DNA of 64,000 bases from Lycorma delicatula (GCF_047948215.1 NC_134458.1:137004536-137068535); one strand, 5' to 3'; shown: positions 13,415 to 24,703, numbered from the stretch's first letter. A program made the numbers and translations. The notes: a model not told the origin generated them from the letters alone.

Positions 13415-14770
13415 TAAAGTTGTTTCCAGGTTCTTGTTAGAGAAGAAATATTGTTTAGCAGCCTTTTTGGATGTCCAATAAGCCTTCGACAAGGTCCGGC
13501 TGCCTGGTCTACTTCACAAACTGAAAACTATCCTGCCTCAACCGTTCTACTGAGTCCTGCATAGCTACCTGGATGGACGTTTCTCCCAACTTAAGTGTAA
13601 TCGGGGGTTGTCTGAGTTCTTTAACCCGACTCGGTTATTCCACAAGGCTCAATTTTGAACCTTTTTTTGTATAATGTCTTCACCGAAGACCTTCCGATTC
13701 CGGAGCATATCGCTGTTGCACCGTTTGGAGGATGACACGGCAATCCTGGCTGTGGATGATGGCCCAACTCGAGTTACGGCTAAATTGCAGTCTGATTTGG
13801 ATCTAATCAACACGTGGCCGGCTAAATGGAAAATGAAGATCAATCCAACGAAATCCAGTCATGTGACGTTTGCATTGAAGAGAGGTAACTGCCCACGGGT
13901 CCACCTGAAAGACGTTTACACCCGCATCTAACAGTGTATGTTACCTAGGTCTACATCTGGATCGTCGTCTGACATGGAAGATTCATGTGAGAGAAAAAGG
14001 TGACAACTGAACATTAAGTTTAGAGAGGTGTACTGGTTGCTAGGCGGGACGTCGCAGTTATCATTATTTAACAAGCAATTGTTTTACGCAGTGATTATGA
14101 AGGCGATTGGACCTATGTCATCCAACTTTGAGGTACTACAAGCAACAACATTTAAATTATTCAGCGATTTCAGAGCAAATTAGCGAGGAGCATAACGGAG
14201 GCGCCGTGATTTATGAGAAACAGCAAAATCCATGACTATCTGGGGTTGCCGTACGTTCGCGAAGAAATCCAACGATTTGCTTCGAAATACAAACTAAGGC
14301 TAAACAACCATGTAAATTATCTGGTTATGAAACTTCCAGACAAAAGCGAGAACGTTAGGTAGCTGGAACGACTCCGTGTGTTGGACCAAGGAGACTCTGT
14401 ATGATACTCGGGATGGAACTTCATCCCTTGAGTGTTGTGTATCATCTAAATAGTTTTTGGGACCTAGTTGATGATGCTGGTTTTACTGTTTCTTCGTTTC
14501 ACTTCCTATTTCTGTTTTCTTGCGTTATTTGTAGTAATATTTTTTGATGTCGTAATATTTATTTTTACTTTTTTTGTTATTCGCAGTGCGATTCTTTGGA
14601 TTTAATGTTAAGTGTTTTTTTACGTGTACTGTATATGACTTTTTTATGTGTATTCCTTTGAAGGGTTTCGATGGAAACTTCTGTTGATTGTTGCGAACCA
14701 ATTTACGAGTAACTATGGTTGCTGTACAAGTGGAACCAATGTTAAATAAAATATGAGGCAATAAAGCATT
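13415..14770 (+). pseudogene. Jockey-like non-LTR reverse transcriptase remnant
   Basis: A 5'-truncated reverse transcriptase. Starting near 13440 the reading is 'CLAAFLDVQ[stop]AFDKV', followed by 'LHSYLDGRFSQLKC', a 'PQGSIL-P'-like block around 13640-13660, and the catalytic region, where the usual FADD is reached only after a 1-nt shift and now reads 'HRLEDDTAILAVDD' (13715-13760). After it, 'INTWPAKWKMKINPTKSSH' (13806-13862) and 'YLGLHLDRRLTWKIHVRE' (13941-13995) are classic Jockey-clade signatures. A further block, 'YLGLPYVREEIQRFASKYKL' near 14238-14300, is the C-terminal part. Two AATAAA signals lie at the 3' edge (about 14744-14765). Multiple frameshifts and stops show it is dead. 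GC content is clearly above the flanks. Confidence 0.9.
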
Positions 14771-15215
14771 TTTTGACTAAGAATAGCATTTTTATTACGA
14801 CCTGTGATGGTTACAGTACGTTGTCTCAAACATTAAAAGGGATGATGGGTTTTTGTAATGCTTATTGCATACTCAACGCCTGTATTCCTTAATAATTCTG
14901 GGGAACAAAAGAACTGTTTTTGTCTCAGGAAGAAAAAATATACGTTTCTGATAGTATTATTTCTCCTGAATTCAAATATGAAATAGTTTTTTCTCCATCA
15001 CGTAAGGTTTTTGAGAGACAGGCGTAATAATAATAATTCCAAACACTTTAATTCTTTTTTCATTCTTAACTACACAATATTTAAACATTTGACTCACCTA
15101 GAAAGGAAGAAATAACGATTTTCTGCTATATTTCACCTGTGGAGCATCCCTCTTGATGCTCCAACAATAATCGACCAGTATGTTAGGATTCCATTTGCCT
15201 TGATACCTCTTTTCT

Positions 15216-15243
15216 GTAGCTGAAATCTCCTGATTTCAGCTAC
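15216..15243. repeat. Perfect 12-bp hairpin, 4-nt loop
   Basis: GTAGCTGAAATC at 15216-15227 is the exact reverse complement of 15232-15243. On the minus strand one arm encodes the genuine 'ISATEK' neighbourhood of the pseudogene; the other arm replaces the residues expected before it. Confidence 0.85.
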
Positions 15244-15550
15244 CAGTATTCCCCGTGCTCATCGCTCACTGCACCAAGATTTCGTGCGAGCGAAAGAAGT
15301 GTACTTTTAAGGAAAAATTGCAACCCAAATTTTTACAAGATGTTATAAGATCGGTGAAAATATCATGGTAATTTTGCGCCTTTCGATTTCCCAAAAAACT
15401 TTGAATAAAAATGTTGAATGCTTGCCAAGCTGCTTTCTCCAGTGGATTCAATAGTTCCTCAAATTTTACATCGTGCATTAGTGATCGTATTTGTGGATCC
15501 ACAAATAATCGTTCTTTAATTTTTGCAATACTAATTTTAGGAAACTTTCT

Positions 15551-15617
15551 GTTTTAAGTACATGAAACCATGTACTTAAAACAATGTTAAGGCCATGGAG
15601 TATTCCATGGCCTTAAC
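15551..15617. repeat. Two adjacent perfect 14-bp hairpins
   Basis: GTTTTAAGTACATG (15551-15564) pairs perfectly with 15569-15582 across a 4-nt loop, and three bases later GTTAAGGCCATGGA (15586-15599) pairs perfectly with 15604-15617 across another 4-nt loop. They sit exactly where the pseudogene on the minus strand loses its expected protein sequence after 'FVKAM'. The arrangement suggests local inverted copying during mutation rather than function. Confidence 0.85.
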
Positions 15618-16090
15618 GAAATTCTTCATTAATCCTAATTTGATATGTAACTGAGATAGAAACAAATTTTTAGGATTACACAATTGGTCACGTTTCACAT
15701 TTCTTTCTTCAAGAATGAGTGATTCACATTTAGGCCATTCTTTTCTAATGAAATGGTTTTTTCTCTCCTTACTATCCATTTACACAAAAAACAATAGTAC
15801 TTGTATACTTTAACCAATCTGCAGATCAAGAGTAAGTGCAATTACCTTCAAATCATCACAAATATTCCATTCATACACTGCATATTGAAGTTTATCCGTT
15901 ATAAATTTAAAGATTTCATATGTTTCTCTCATACTAGCAGAGCGAGCCACAGATACTGATGGGAATTTATTGACATTATGCAAAAGCACAGCTTTTAAAC
16001 AAACTTTAGAGAAATCAGTTAATAAGCGCCATTGTGTAGGGTTATGTTAATTATAAAATGTCTCAATAAGAGAAGAAATGATTATCTTAT

Positions 16091-17098
16091 TTTTTCTAAT
16101 CGAGGAAAATCAGTTTTCACTCTGAGGTGAACACTTTTTTATCCTTATCATGAAGGTAAAGCTAAGAAAATTCTAGTAAATAAAACCCGAATAGATTTTT
16201 TGAGGAAATTAATTTTATTTATAAAAACGCAAAAAGAAAACGCATAAAAAAACATTAATGACACGTTTGCATAATATTCTACCCTTATTTAGAATGTATG
16301 TATTCTGTTAGCCATAATAGCCTGTAGAGGATCTGACAAGAGTCACAAATCACTACTGAATTTGACAAAACCACCATTAAGAATAACAAGCATTCTATAC
16401 CAGGCTTTTTAGTGAAAATGAGAATTGAAATTAATTACCATTACATTTCTTACTGTGCTAAATACAATGATAATTACAGTATACGAAGCTAACCGAATAG
16501 CAACTGAAATAACGGACGTAAAATATAGATTAAGTTTTTTTAGAAAAAGAGTAAAGATAAAACTAAAAAACACAGCATTTTACGCATCCCCAATAGAAAG
16601 TGTAAAATTTACCTTAGAAATATAAACCATTTAAATCCCCAATTATCACTGCAAACAAAATTAATTAGAGATTTGAATGAATTAAACTTTTTTAAATTAA
16701 TTTACGCATTCTATTGAAATTGCACAAAAAAATTACGTATACATATATATTTTAATTTAATTTTTTTTTTCTTCTAAAATTTCAGCAAAAAGAAACATTT
16801 TATAGTTTTTCATTAATTGTGTTTATTTTTAAATAAATATTTTTTATTATTATTATTTTCTTTTTATGCGTTTATTTACTTAGATACTTTCTATATACAT
16901 TTTCTCTACTAATAGATAAAGTTTATTAATCGTCGGTCCCATTTAGAAATAGATTTTAAGTAAAAATTTTTTATTTGATTTTTGAACGTAATTTATTTTT
17001 TCCATTTATGTCACGTATTTTTAAAACAAATAAAAAATAGTTAACTTCCTTGAATCCCTCCCTGTAACCACGCGTAGCTGTATGTATGTGTAATATTT

Positions 17099-17141
<43 letters not shown>

Positions 17142-18929
17142 GTTAGCTAGCTAACTTACAAAGGAAATTACGAATTGGAAAAATCTTGGGTTGTGATTTA
17201 ACACATACTGTACGGAAAAATAAGGCTATAAAAAAATATTAATTTTTGCATAAAACCTATTATTTCTAGAAAATAAATACAAAACTCTGTTTATAAAAAA
17301 GATATATAATATAGTAAAACTGAAAAAGATCTTCTGATCCCCTATCTATTCAATTAAAGAGACCTGTAAAACTAGGTCAAATTCGAACGGCTTTTAATAG
17401 AAATCAATATTAAATGTATTTAAATTTTACAATGCAATGACAATTCTTTTTAAAATATTTCTATCGTTTAACTATTAAAATTACATTTGCAAGTAGACGT
17501 ACAATTATGTTCATGAAATATGTATCTTGCTAACTATCCATCAATTTATTTAAAATTACAACATTGTCTTTTAGTAGTATAATACAATTAATTCAAATCC
17601 CGGGTGATAATTAATAATTTCAAACCCATTATAAATAATAAAGTTTTGTTTCATATTATTCAACAAAATCTCGGGTGTAACATTTGTAAAGATTAACTAA
17701 AAACAATAACAATAACAACTCTGTTAAAATAAAGTGATGCGAATTATGAATAATAAAATAAAACAACAATAAACTGAGAATAAATAATAATAATAAAAGT
17801 AATATTGCAAATGAAACAACGCCCTTACCTGCATGTAACAATAGTAATAACAATTTATAATTTATGCATCATTTATATAATTTCATGTTTATGAATAAAT
17901 TTTCGATAGAAAAGTGAATTATATTTTACCAAATTATCTCTGAATATTGATGTTTATTTTCAGTTTTTGCATCAAAGAGAATTGTTATTTTTGTCTTTAC
18001 GTATTAATTTTACCTATTTTCTCCGTTATGTAATAATCAGTGTCATTTGGTCTCAGATGTAATTTGTAAACAGATGTAAATTCTACATAATCTACTGTTT
18101 TCTCACTTGTATGGATATCTATATAATATTTAAAATCATTTGTATGCGTTTACCCGTAGAAAAAAAACAAATTATTACTCTTCTGACAATTATAAAAATA
18201 ATTTTAAAATAATATATTTTATTTTTTTGGAATATATATTTATATACTGTGCCCCATTATTTAATTTCCTTAGTATTTAAATAAGATAGATCTCTGAACT
18301 CTAAATAATCGGAACTACGAGTAAGATACGAACTACTGTAATATCTAGAAACATTAGAGGTATATGATAACGTTTGGAAATTATTTAAATTTTATAAAAA
18401 ATTTGTAATATTTTATAACCGTATTATACTGCTTTATTTGCGAGATTAATCATTTTATATAATTAATAATAAAATAAAACTATTACCATTTATAAAATAA
18501 AGAAAATAATTTAAAAAATTATATAAATAGAAATGTAAAAAAAAACCATAAGATACATGGTATAAATTAAAATATATCATGTGTAACAAAAAAAAAATTA
18601 TATATTATAGGTTTGAAAAACCACAACAAAAAAAACATTCAAAAAAATTTAATACATATAGAGAACCTGCATATGGAGAATAATTATCATTCGAGTATAG
18701 AAAAATCAATACCGAAGCGCGTAACTGCAATAAAATTTGACTGTCACAAAAAAATATTTCAACACCTTATAATTATTTTTTAAAAATCGTATTTTAATTG
18801 ACTTCATCAGTTTAGAGTTACAGAAGTACCAGATAAATAATACGTAAAACAGATAAACCTGCTCCGTGAGTTGTCATGGGAAAAATTCTAATTTTGAAAC
18901 TTTTGTTAAAATTGTTATGATTACAAATA
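16091..18929. other. AT-rich, no gene seen
   Basis: Contains the GT tract at 17105-17143 and an AAC/AAT-rich patch at 17695-17850. The open frames present are low-complexity translations. Confidence 0.6.
17105..17143. repeat. (GT)n microsatellite with shared flank
   Basis: GT tract with one GC interruption. Its 5' flank 'TAGCTGTATGTATGTGTAA' and 'TATTTTGTG' is nearly identical to that of the GT tract at 40931-40979, so both come from one repeat family. Confidence 0.9.
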
Positions 18930-19198
18930 GTCGCGTGTTTGCAGCTCGGTCAGGATATTGAGATATGAACAATTGAAAATGTTTACATAATTACAATTTA
19001 TTATTTAAAGAACACAAGTAAAACAAGGCAAATCAATAATAATAATGATGACAATAGTAATAATAATTATAAGCGACAATCATAAACAACTCACAATAAT
19101 AATTAGAATAATAATAATAATGACAACAGCAAACAATAATAATAATAAATGTCAAAATAATAATCGTAGTAATCACAACCACAGGAATAACAATAATA

Positions 19199-19243
<45 letters not shown>

Positions 19244-19540
19244 GACAGTAATTACATACAAAACAGAACTAAAAGTAATTGTCAGGATTTATTCACATGT
19301 AAATAAATAATGAAAATCATAGTTCAGTCCCAATGACAAAAGACATTAGCATGACCGCTAGTCTTAACATTATTAACCACTAGTCTTATATTAACAACAA
19401 TAGTACAATTGATAAAACAAGCATAAATTCTTTCCGTGCATATAACTTTGCTGTTCACAAATAAAACTACCTTACCAGATTGTGAATGAAATTTACTTTC
19501 TACATTATATCTTCCACTTATAGTCTCAGTAACTCGCCAA
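18930..19540. repeat. Dispersed repeat, copy 1 (LTR-like?)
   Basis: Begins 'GTCGCGTGTTTGCAGCTCGG' and 'TCAGGATATTGAGA', passes through an AAT/AAC-rich middle and ends with 'CTAGTCTTAACATTATTAAC' and 'CTAGTCTTATATTAACAA' blocks. All occur in the same order and orientation at 28769-29440. A leading TG and the size are compatible with a solo LTR, but no primer-binding site, polypurine tract or partner LTR was found. Confidence 0.7.
19202..19244. repeat. (AAT)n microsatellite
   Basis: About 14 AAT units inside the dispersed repeat; imperfect AAT/AAC units extend back to about 19035. Confidence 0.95.
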
Positions 19541-19559
19541 ACCATTTTTTGTTTTCGTG

Positions 19560-20037
19560 TACTGGAATTACTTGTAACGTCACGTTAATCGGGTCTAACT
19601 CATATAATAACTCCTCTATCGTAGCACTCTCGTAGACTCACATCTGGCAGACTCTAATCTCGCAGACTGACATCATAACGTCTCGCTTAGACTGATTTAA
19701 ACTGGTTTTCCCCGGAGTATTTATACTCCTAACCTCTTTACCTGCCACGCCGGACCCAACTCGAAGCTTGAGAATGATCGCCCTCACACATTCCCGTGAA
19801 ATTCCTATCCTGGTCCGGTAACTCTTCTCATGGAATAACATTATGTTTAGGCGTGTCAGTGGGCAGTATTACAAGGGACGATTGTTAAACAGACTTGTTA
19901 CCTTTACTAAAAGGGTTTCTTTTAGCCCCTTTCTGGATTCCTCCCGTATATTTTATATTTTCTACTACTTTCTTCTTAATTGGCAGGGATCCGTTACTCA
20001 GGTACGAGTATTTTATACCGATCTTGTTACAATATGA
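19560..20037. other. GC-richer segment with TATA-like hairpin
   Basis: Follows dispersed repeat copy 1. It contains repeated 'CTCGTAGACT/CTCGCAGACT' motifs (19628-19672), the palindrome GGAGTATTTATACTCC (19715-19730) that includes a TATA-like core, and 'TACCTGCCACGCCGG'. It could be the U3/R part of the same LTR-like repeat or an independent promoter-like island. Short open frames on both strands have no recognisable domain. Confidence 0.35.
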
Positions 20038-20309
20038 ACGTTTAATATTGTGAAAAGATACTATTCATCCTGGTGAAATGTAAAAATAAAGAATTTTTAA
20101 ATTTTAAAAGAAATTATTCAAATAATGCAAAAATATGTTTCGGATTTGTAACTCGTACTCTTACTGTAACTGAATCCGTACGGCAATTCAAAAGTTTGTA
20201 GAATTTTTTATTGCAGTTTTGTTTCATCTTAGATTCATCTACCAAAAACATTTGTTTAAATTTATCTTAGAAATCAATATTAAATATTCACAAAGTCTAC
20301 GTTTACTTT

Positions 20310-20805
20310 CGTTTAAAATATATTTTATTTCGAGGCTACTTCAAAAAAGTCGTAACGAGTTTTTGAAATTAAAAATTCGACTGATAAATTTTTGTTTCAT
20401 ACCCTTAAATATATATAAATAAGATAATTAGAAAATAGAAATTCTAACATTTCTTATCGTTTTCCACGTAAAGTTACGAATCAGCCAAATTTTCATTTTG
20501 TCTTATCTTAGTTGAGTTAGCATGTATTTTTTTTTTTTGTAATTCAGAACAAATATCTAACAAAACTATGCGAAAACAACGCTATAAAAATTTAATGAAA
20601 TTTTTATTAGTGATTATCGGGCTGGCCCAAAAAATATAAATATCAAAACGTAATGTTCCGTCCTTTTTGTTTATGATTTCGAAAATTAAAATTGTATGGA
20701 AAATATCGTTACATTAAATCCGCCCATTTACATAAAACTTCTGAAAGGCTCATTCGATTAAGAAATTTTCTGTAAGCATTACTAGTTCGAAAACCAGTCG
20801 AATTA
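20310..20805. repeat. Repeat related to 21656-21966 (part of the mariner-like element)
   Basis: Blocks such as 'TCAAAAAAGTC', 'GCTGATAAATTTTT'-like, 'TGGAAAATATC', 'GAAAGGCTCATTCGATTAA' and 'GTTCGAAAACCAGTCG' occur in the same order here and at 21656-21966. This copy is about 190 bp longer in the middle (20445-20655). Because the second copy is inside the transposon, this is probably a remnant of a related element. Confidence 0.78.
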
Positions 20806-21233
20806 TTAATTATTAGAGAATTTATTGGGCTTTAACAATTCTCCCTTTTAAGAATCGAGATTATCCGATCTAAAGAAACCACAAAAAAAGAATATCCTTT
20901 TTTCCGTAAGTACTTGTGAATCCATTAATCTATAAGACAATATATTTGGAAATTGTTCACTTCTTCCATTTATTCTAAAAACACTGCTAAAAATCTATCT
21001 TTTATAGTGTTCCACAAATTCTCTTTATTTTTCAACTTTAAAATTTTTTTTTCATTTATTTATTTACTTTTCAATATCGTTCTTTTTCCGAAATTATTAA
21101 TTTAGATCATTTTGACCAAAGCCATATCTATTTTGGAGAAAATACTTTTTTAAATATTCTAAAATTTGGGCCGCCATTTAGTTTTGCGCTCTGTTATATT
21201 CAAGTTAATCTTTTAAGTTAAATGGCCTACCTT

Positions 21234-21259
21234 AATGTTGCGTCATATGACACAACATT
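21234..21259. repeat. 26-bp palindrome at the transposon boundary
   Basis: AATGTTGCGTCATATGAC and its continuation CACAACATT form an almost perfect palindrome without a loop, one mismatched pair. It straddles the left end of the mariner-like element. Confidence 0.8.
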
Positions 21260-21312
21260 TCGATGTATTTTTTAACGAAGAAATCAATGGTGAAAACTAC
21301 ACATTGATATCC
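21242..21312 (+). repeat. Left terminal inverted repeat of the mariner-like element
   Basis: Begins GTCATATGACACAAC and runs to 'TTGATATCC'. It mirrors 23701-23770 with scattered substitutions. The first bases also form part of a 26-bp near-perfect palindrome (21234-21259). Confidence 0.75.
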
Positions 21313-21655
21313 GTTTCCAAGATATTAGCTATTAAATAATCTATTAACTGCGGTTGCTTCTTTGGATAATTCTATAACTTAAAATTTAAAAAAATACTCA
21401 AAATCATGAAACTTTATTGATTCATTTTACACTCAATGATTTCCTCTTAAAAGCCTTTGTGACATTTTAACTAAATCGTCGGCATTTGTTTAATACCTAA
21501 ATTTTTAGGCATTATTACGGATTAGTTTTAACAATAACGTATTTTTAAAATAAAATTTATAATTTGAATGAAGAATTATTTTTTAAATAGGATAGAAATA
21601 CAATTACTGTTTCTATTAAAAGAATCTTATAATTAATTTCTTGAACATGATACCG

Positions 21656-21966
21656 CGTTTAAAATATAATATTTTATCTCGAGGCTATTTCAAAAAAGTC
21701 AGAACTAGTTTTCAAAATTAAAAATTCGGCTGATAAATTTTTATTTCATACCGTTAAATATAAATAAATCAGATGATTAGAAAATAAAAATTCAAATTTA
21801 AAATATCAAAACTCATATAAGTCATATTATGGTTTCAAAAATTAATATGGTATGGAAAATATCTTTATATTAAATCCGCCATTTTACATAAACCTTCCGA
21901 AAGGCTCATTCGATTAATAAATTTTCTGTAAGTATTACTACGGTACAGTTCGAAAACCAGTCGGGT
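21656..21966. repeat. Second copy of the 20310-20805 repeat, internally deleted
   Basis: Same order of shared blocks as 20310-20805 but lacking about 190 bp between the 'GAAAATA' and 'TATGGTTTC' parts. It lies in the 5' non-coding half of the mariner-like element. Confidence 0.78.
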
Positions 21967-22472
21967 TGCTTATCATATTTAAACATTTTTTGTTCATTAA
22001 TTAAATTTTTATTATTACAGTAAATATGATTTTTTTTCTAAATTAGAAGTATTGTAATATTTATAAAAAAGATAATATATTATTTAAAACATACTAAATA
22101 TAGTGTAAAGAAATAATTTAATCTAATAATTATCTCCTTGATAACTCGGTTCCGTTTGACTTCATTTTAATCCACCAGAGTAAATATATATTCCCTCAGT
22201 ATACTGTTAGCACCGGACAATCATGACTGTTTTTACATTTTAACCTATGATTTTTTAATTTTTGACTTTAATGTAATATTTTTACTCCTGATGGCTTTCA
22301 AGTAAGCCGAAAGATCTAGAGTATCTCAATGTGTTGGTAAGATGGATTTTATTATTCGTTAATAATATTTAATTAAGTATTCTTATAATTAACAGGAGTA
22401 CTGTTTAAAAGTAAGCGTTTTCTTTAGAACATTTTTTAAATTTTTACCGGCGATTCAATTTTTTACCAGTAT

Positions 22473-23480
22473 ATGTTGCTGTTGGAATCTGTGACAAGAT
22501 GGTACAAAAGCTTGAAAAAAAATTTAATGATATTTATTTTCGGAATAAGTAATAAAAATTACCATAAAAGAGATCCTTTAACGATTTTCTTCCTGTTCCA
22601 TCTGTTTCAAGAAGCTAAATTAGAAAGTTATTGGATAAGTTCAATACAACTGGAAATGGAAAAATAAAAATAAATCGGGTCGATCTCCAGATAATGACAA
22701 ATAAAAACTGATATTCTTTGCGAATTTTTAGACAATTCTAAACAGAGGAAATATCGGTAATAAGTATAAAATATGTCATACATTTATAAGAAACTTTTTA
22801 AAATAAATTCATTCAACTTAACGAAGATGAGGATTAAACTTTTCAAAGACATGGACAATTTTACGAAGATAACCAACCCTTGCTTGCCCGCAATACTTAC
22901 TTCAGTAATTAATGCGCTTTCTATAAAAATGGGTTTGTTAAAAGGCACAATTCTAGTCATTTTTTGGGTACCAATAATCTACATTTGTTTCTTGAAACTA
23001 ACATCCGGTACCTCGAAAAATTTAGCGATCGGGTCGTCATTCTAGCTTATCGTGTAATTAGACCTTTATTTATTGATGGCAATCTTATAGAAATTGTACG
23101 TTTACAAATGTTAAGGAAAGAAATGGTGCCGCTTATTTGAAAAAATAAGGCTGTGAATACTTTTAAAAAAATTCCTGCGACGATTTCCCGCAATATTGTG
23201 CGTTACCACAATTCAGTAGTGAAGTAAGGAATTCTTTAAAAAATTCCAGAAAAATTGATAAATTGAAGAGAATCAGTGGAATGACCCGTACGTTCTTCAG
23301 ACTTTATGCCACTTGACCTTTTGTTGTGAGGTTATGTAGATTCTACTGTTTACAAAACCTCTTTAGAAGATATTTAAGACCCGAAGAACATAATAATGGA
23401 TGAATGTCAATCGTTACACTCTTGACAACTCGTATTTCAAGGCAGAATATACTACTGCCTAGAAGTTAGAAAATTCCATT
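22473..23480 (+). pseudogene. Mariner-superfamily transposase, heavily decayed
   Basis: Cut-and-paste transposase of the surrounding element. The N-terminal DNA-binding half is faint: 'KNYHKRDPLTIFFLFH' near 22553-22605, then 'FNTTGNGKIKINR' near 22638-22680 (family form FxxTGSVxxKxRxGRP). The catalytic half reads 'MRIKLFKDMDNF' (22827-22862), then, after a shift, 'TYFSN[stop]C' where FSDE is expected, so the first catalytic Asp is now Asn. 'FLETNIRYLEKFSDRVVIL' (from about 22976), 'AYRVIRPLFIDGNLIEIV' and 'LRKEMVPLI' follow in one frame to about 23137. A new frame gives 'CDDFPQYCALP' (equivalent of QDGAPPH; Asp at 23179-23181), then 'EWPVRSSDFMPLDLLL' with a stop (TGW to TGA) and 'GYVDSTVYKTSLEDI'. 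At least four frameshifts and six stops. The second-to-third acidic spacing is about 45 codons with indels, so I do not assign a DDxD subfamily. Confidence 0.82.
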
Positions 23481-23700
23481 TTTAGCTCCTAAAAAAAAAT
23501 GTTTATCAACCACAATATACACTTGGTTTTTTAAAAACGCTTTAAAAATTAACAAAAATAACTATAATTAAAAAAAAGACAAGTTGATTTTTATTTTTTT
23601 CTGATTTATCTATCGTTAGTACAAGTCTAGGTATCGAAAATTAATAAATTAATATCAACAATCAGTAGGCGTTTTAATGATTTACATCCTAAAAAAAGAT

Positions 23701-23770
23701 AGATATCGATGGGCGGTTTTCACCATCGTTTTTTCGTTATATTTTATATCGAAATAATGTGTCATATGAC
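23701..23770 (-). repeat. Right terminal inverted repeat of the mariner-like element
   Basis: Its reverse complement starts GTCATATGACACATTA and follows the left end through 'ATGGTGAAAACC' to 'GATATCT'. The transposase relic ends about 220 bp inside this repeat. Confidence 0.75.
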
Positions 23771-24647
23771 CTCAGTGGCGTTTATAAAATAAAATTTAAT
23801 CCAATGTGACTGAAACAAGAAAACGACCAAAATTTTAGAATAGGATAAAAAATAGTATTTACGTCCAAAATAAATACGGCATTAGTCAAGATTCTTTAAA
23901 TTAACAATTATAAAAAATTAAGAAGTAGCTTAGTTATATACTTTGTGTGAAAATACGCTTATGGGTATACGCGCGCACACACATATACACTTTTATTGTA
24001 GTGTCTAGAGATGTTTTTTTTTGTTCAATAATCGAAATAAATATGCTAATTTCGATTTTAAGTAACATTTTTGTGAACGGTTTATGATTTTAAACCTTAT
24101 TTCCCAATTTACTTCAATAGCAATTAAGTGTAGCTGTTTATTTTTATTTATTTGCAATTTACCATTTTAATTATTAAAAAAGAAATAACATCAGATACCC
24201 GTTTGGATATAGTTATCGTTTTTATTTTATTTCATTAAAATATATAAAATATGTACTTAAAACTTTTATCAAATTAAGTATAATAAAAATAAATAATCGA
24301 TGAATTTTCATCTGTTTGTAGTATAATCGGCTCATTTATATGCTTACAGAATTAAAAAGTACTTTACTGAAACAATAATAATGACGAAAATAATAGCGAT
24401 TCAGTTAATTATGAATTTGAATATAAACACTATACTGAAAGAGTTAGATAATATAGGGAACACAAAACATTATGCGTGAGTTCATTATTTGTGACGCAGT
24501 ATTATTAGGGGTTAACTAGTTAAAAAATCGTAAAGGGTAGGACGGTAGTGGGAATTAGAAAGAGGGTAGGAAAATTTTGTCATCGGATTTTGTAGATTAT
24601 TATTTTTTTTTACGTTTTTATAAATGATATCATATCCTCTTTAATGT

Positions 24648-24652
<5 letters not shown>

Positions 24653-24700
<48 letters not shown>
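24653..24700. repeat. (TA)n microsatellite
   Basis: Twenty-four perfect TA units. Confidence 0.97.

Positions 24701-24703
<3 letters not shown>

Larger units (their letters stand above)
15095..16090 (-). pseudogene. Decayed member of a repeated insect gene family, function unknown
   Basis: Read on the minus strand, the protein runs from about 16090 to 15095. Blocks in order are 'QWRLLTDFSKVCLKAVLLHN', 'SASMRETYEIFKFITDKL', 'LKVIALTLDLQIG', a Cys pair in 'YYCFLCKW', then (after a 1-nt shift) 'DSKERKNHFIRKEWPKCESL', 'LSQLHIKLGLMKNFVKAM', 'DPQIRSLMHDVKFEELL', 'AAWQAFNIFIQSFLGNRKAQ', 'GCNFSLKVHFFRSH' and 'EKRYQGKWNPNILVDYCW'. I recognise these as a sequence family that recurs in many copies in arthropod genomes, annotated only as uncharacterised; its role is not known to me. 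Stops and frameshifts at about 15830-15790, 15550 and 15265 break it. The short conserved-context segments around 15551-15617 and 15216-15243 are replaced by perfect hairpins. Confidence 0.75.
21242..23770 (+). mobile_element. Tc1/mariner-like DNA transposon with ~70-bp inverted repeats, inactive
   Basis: The left end (21242-21312) and the right end (23701-23770, reverse complement) align almost continuously: both start GTCATATGACACA, share 'ATTTCGAT', 'TAACGAA', 'ATGGTGAAAAC' and end in 'GATATC'. Between them, on the plus strand, lies a decayed transposase (22473-23480). TIRs plus an internal transposase define a complete element of about 2.5 kb. A TA lies in the centre of the terminal CATATG on both sides, as expected for TA target duplication, so the true ends may be the TGACACA inside it. 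The internal 21656-21966 segment is repeated upstream at 20310-20805, hinting at a second, partial copy. Length is longer than the usual 1.3-2 kb of the superfamily. Confidence 0.8.

Noticed and set aside
19045..19251. Asn-rich 68-codon open frame
   Set aside because: Translation of the AAT microsatellite.
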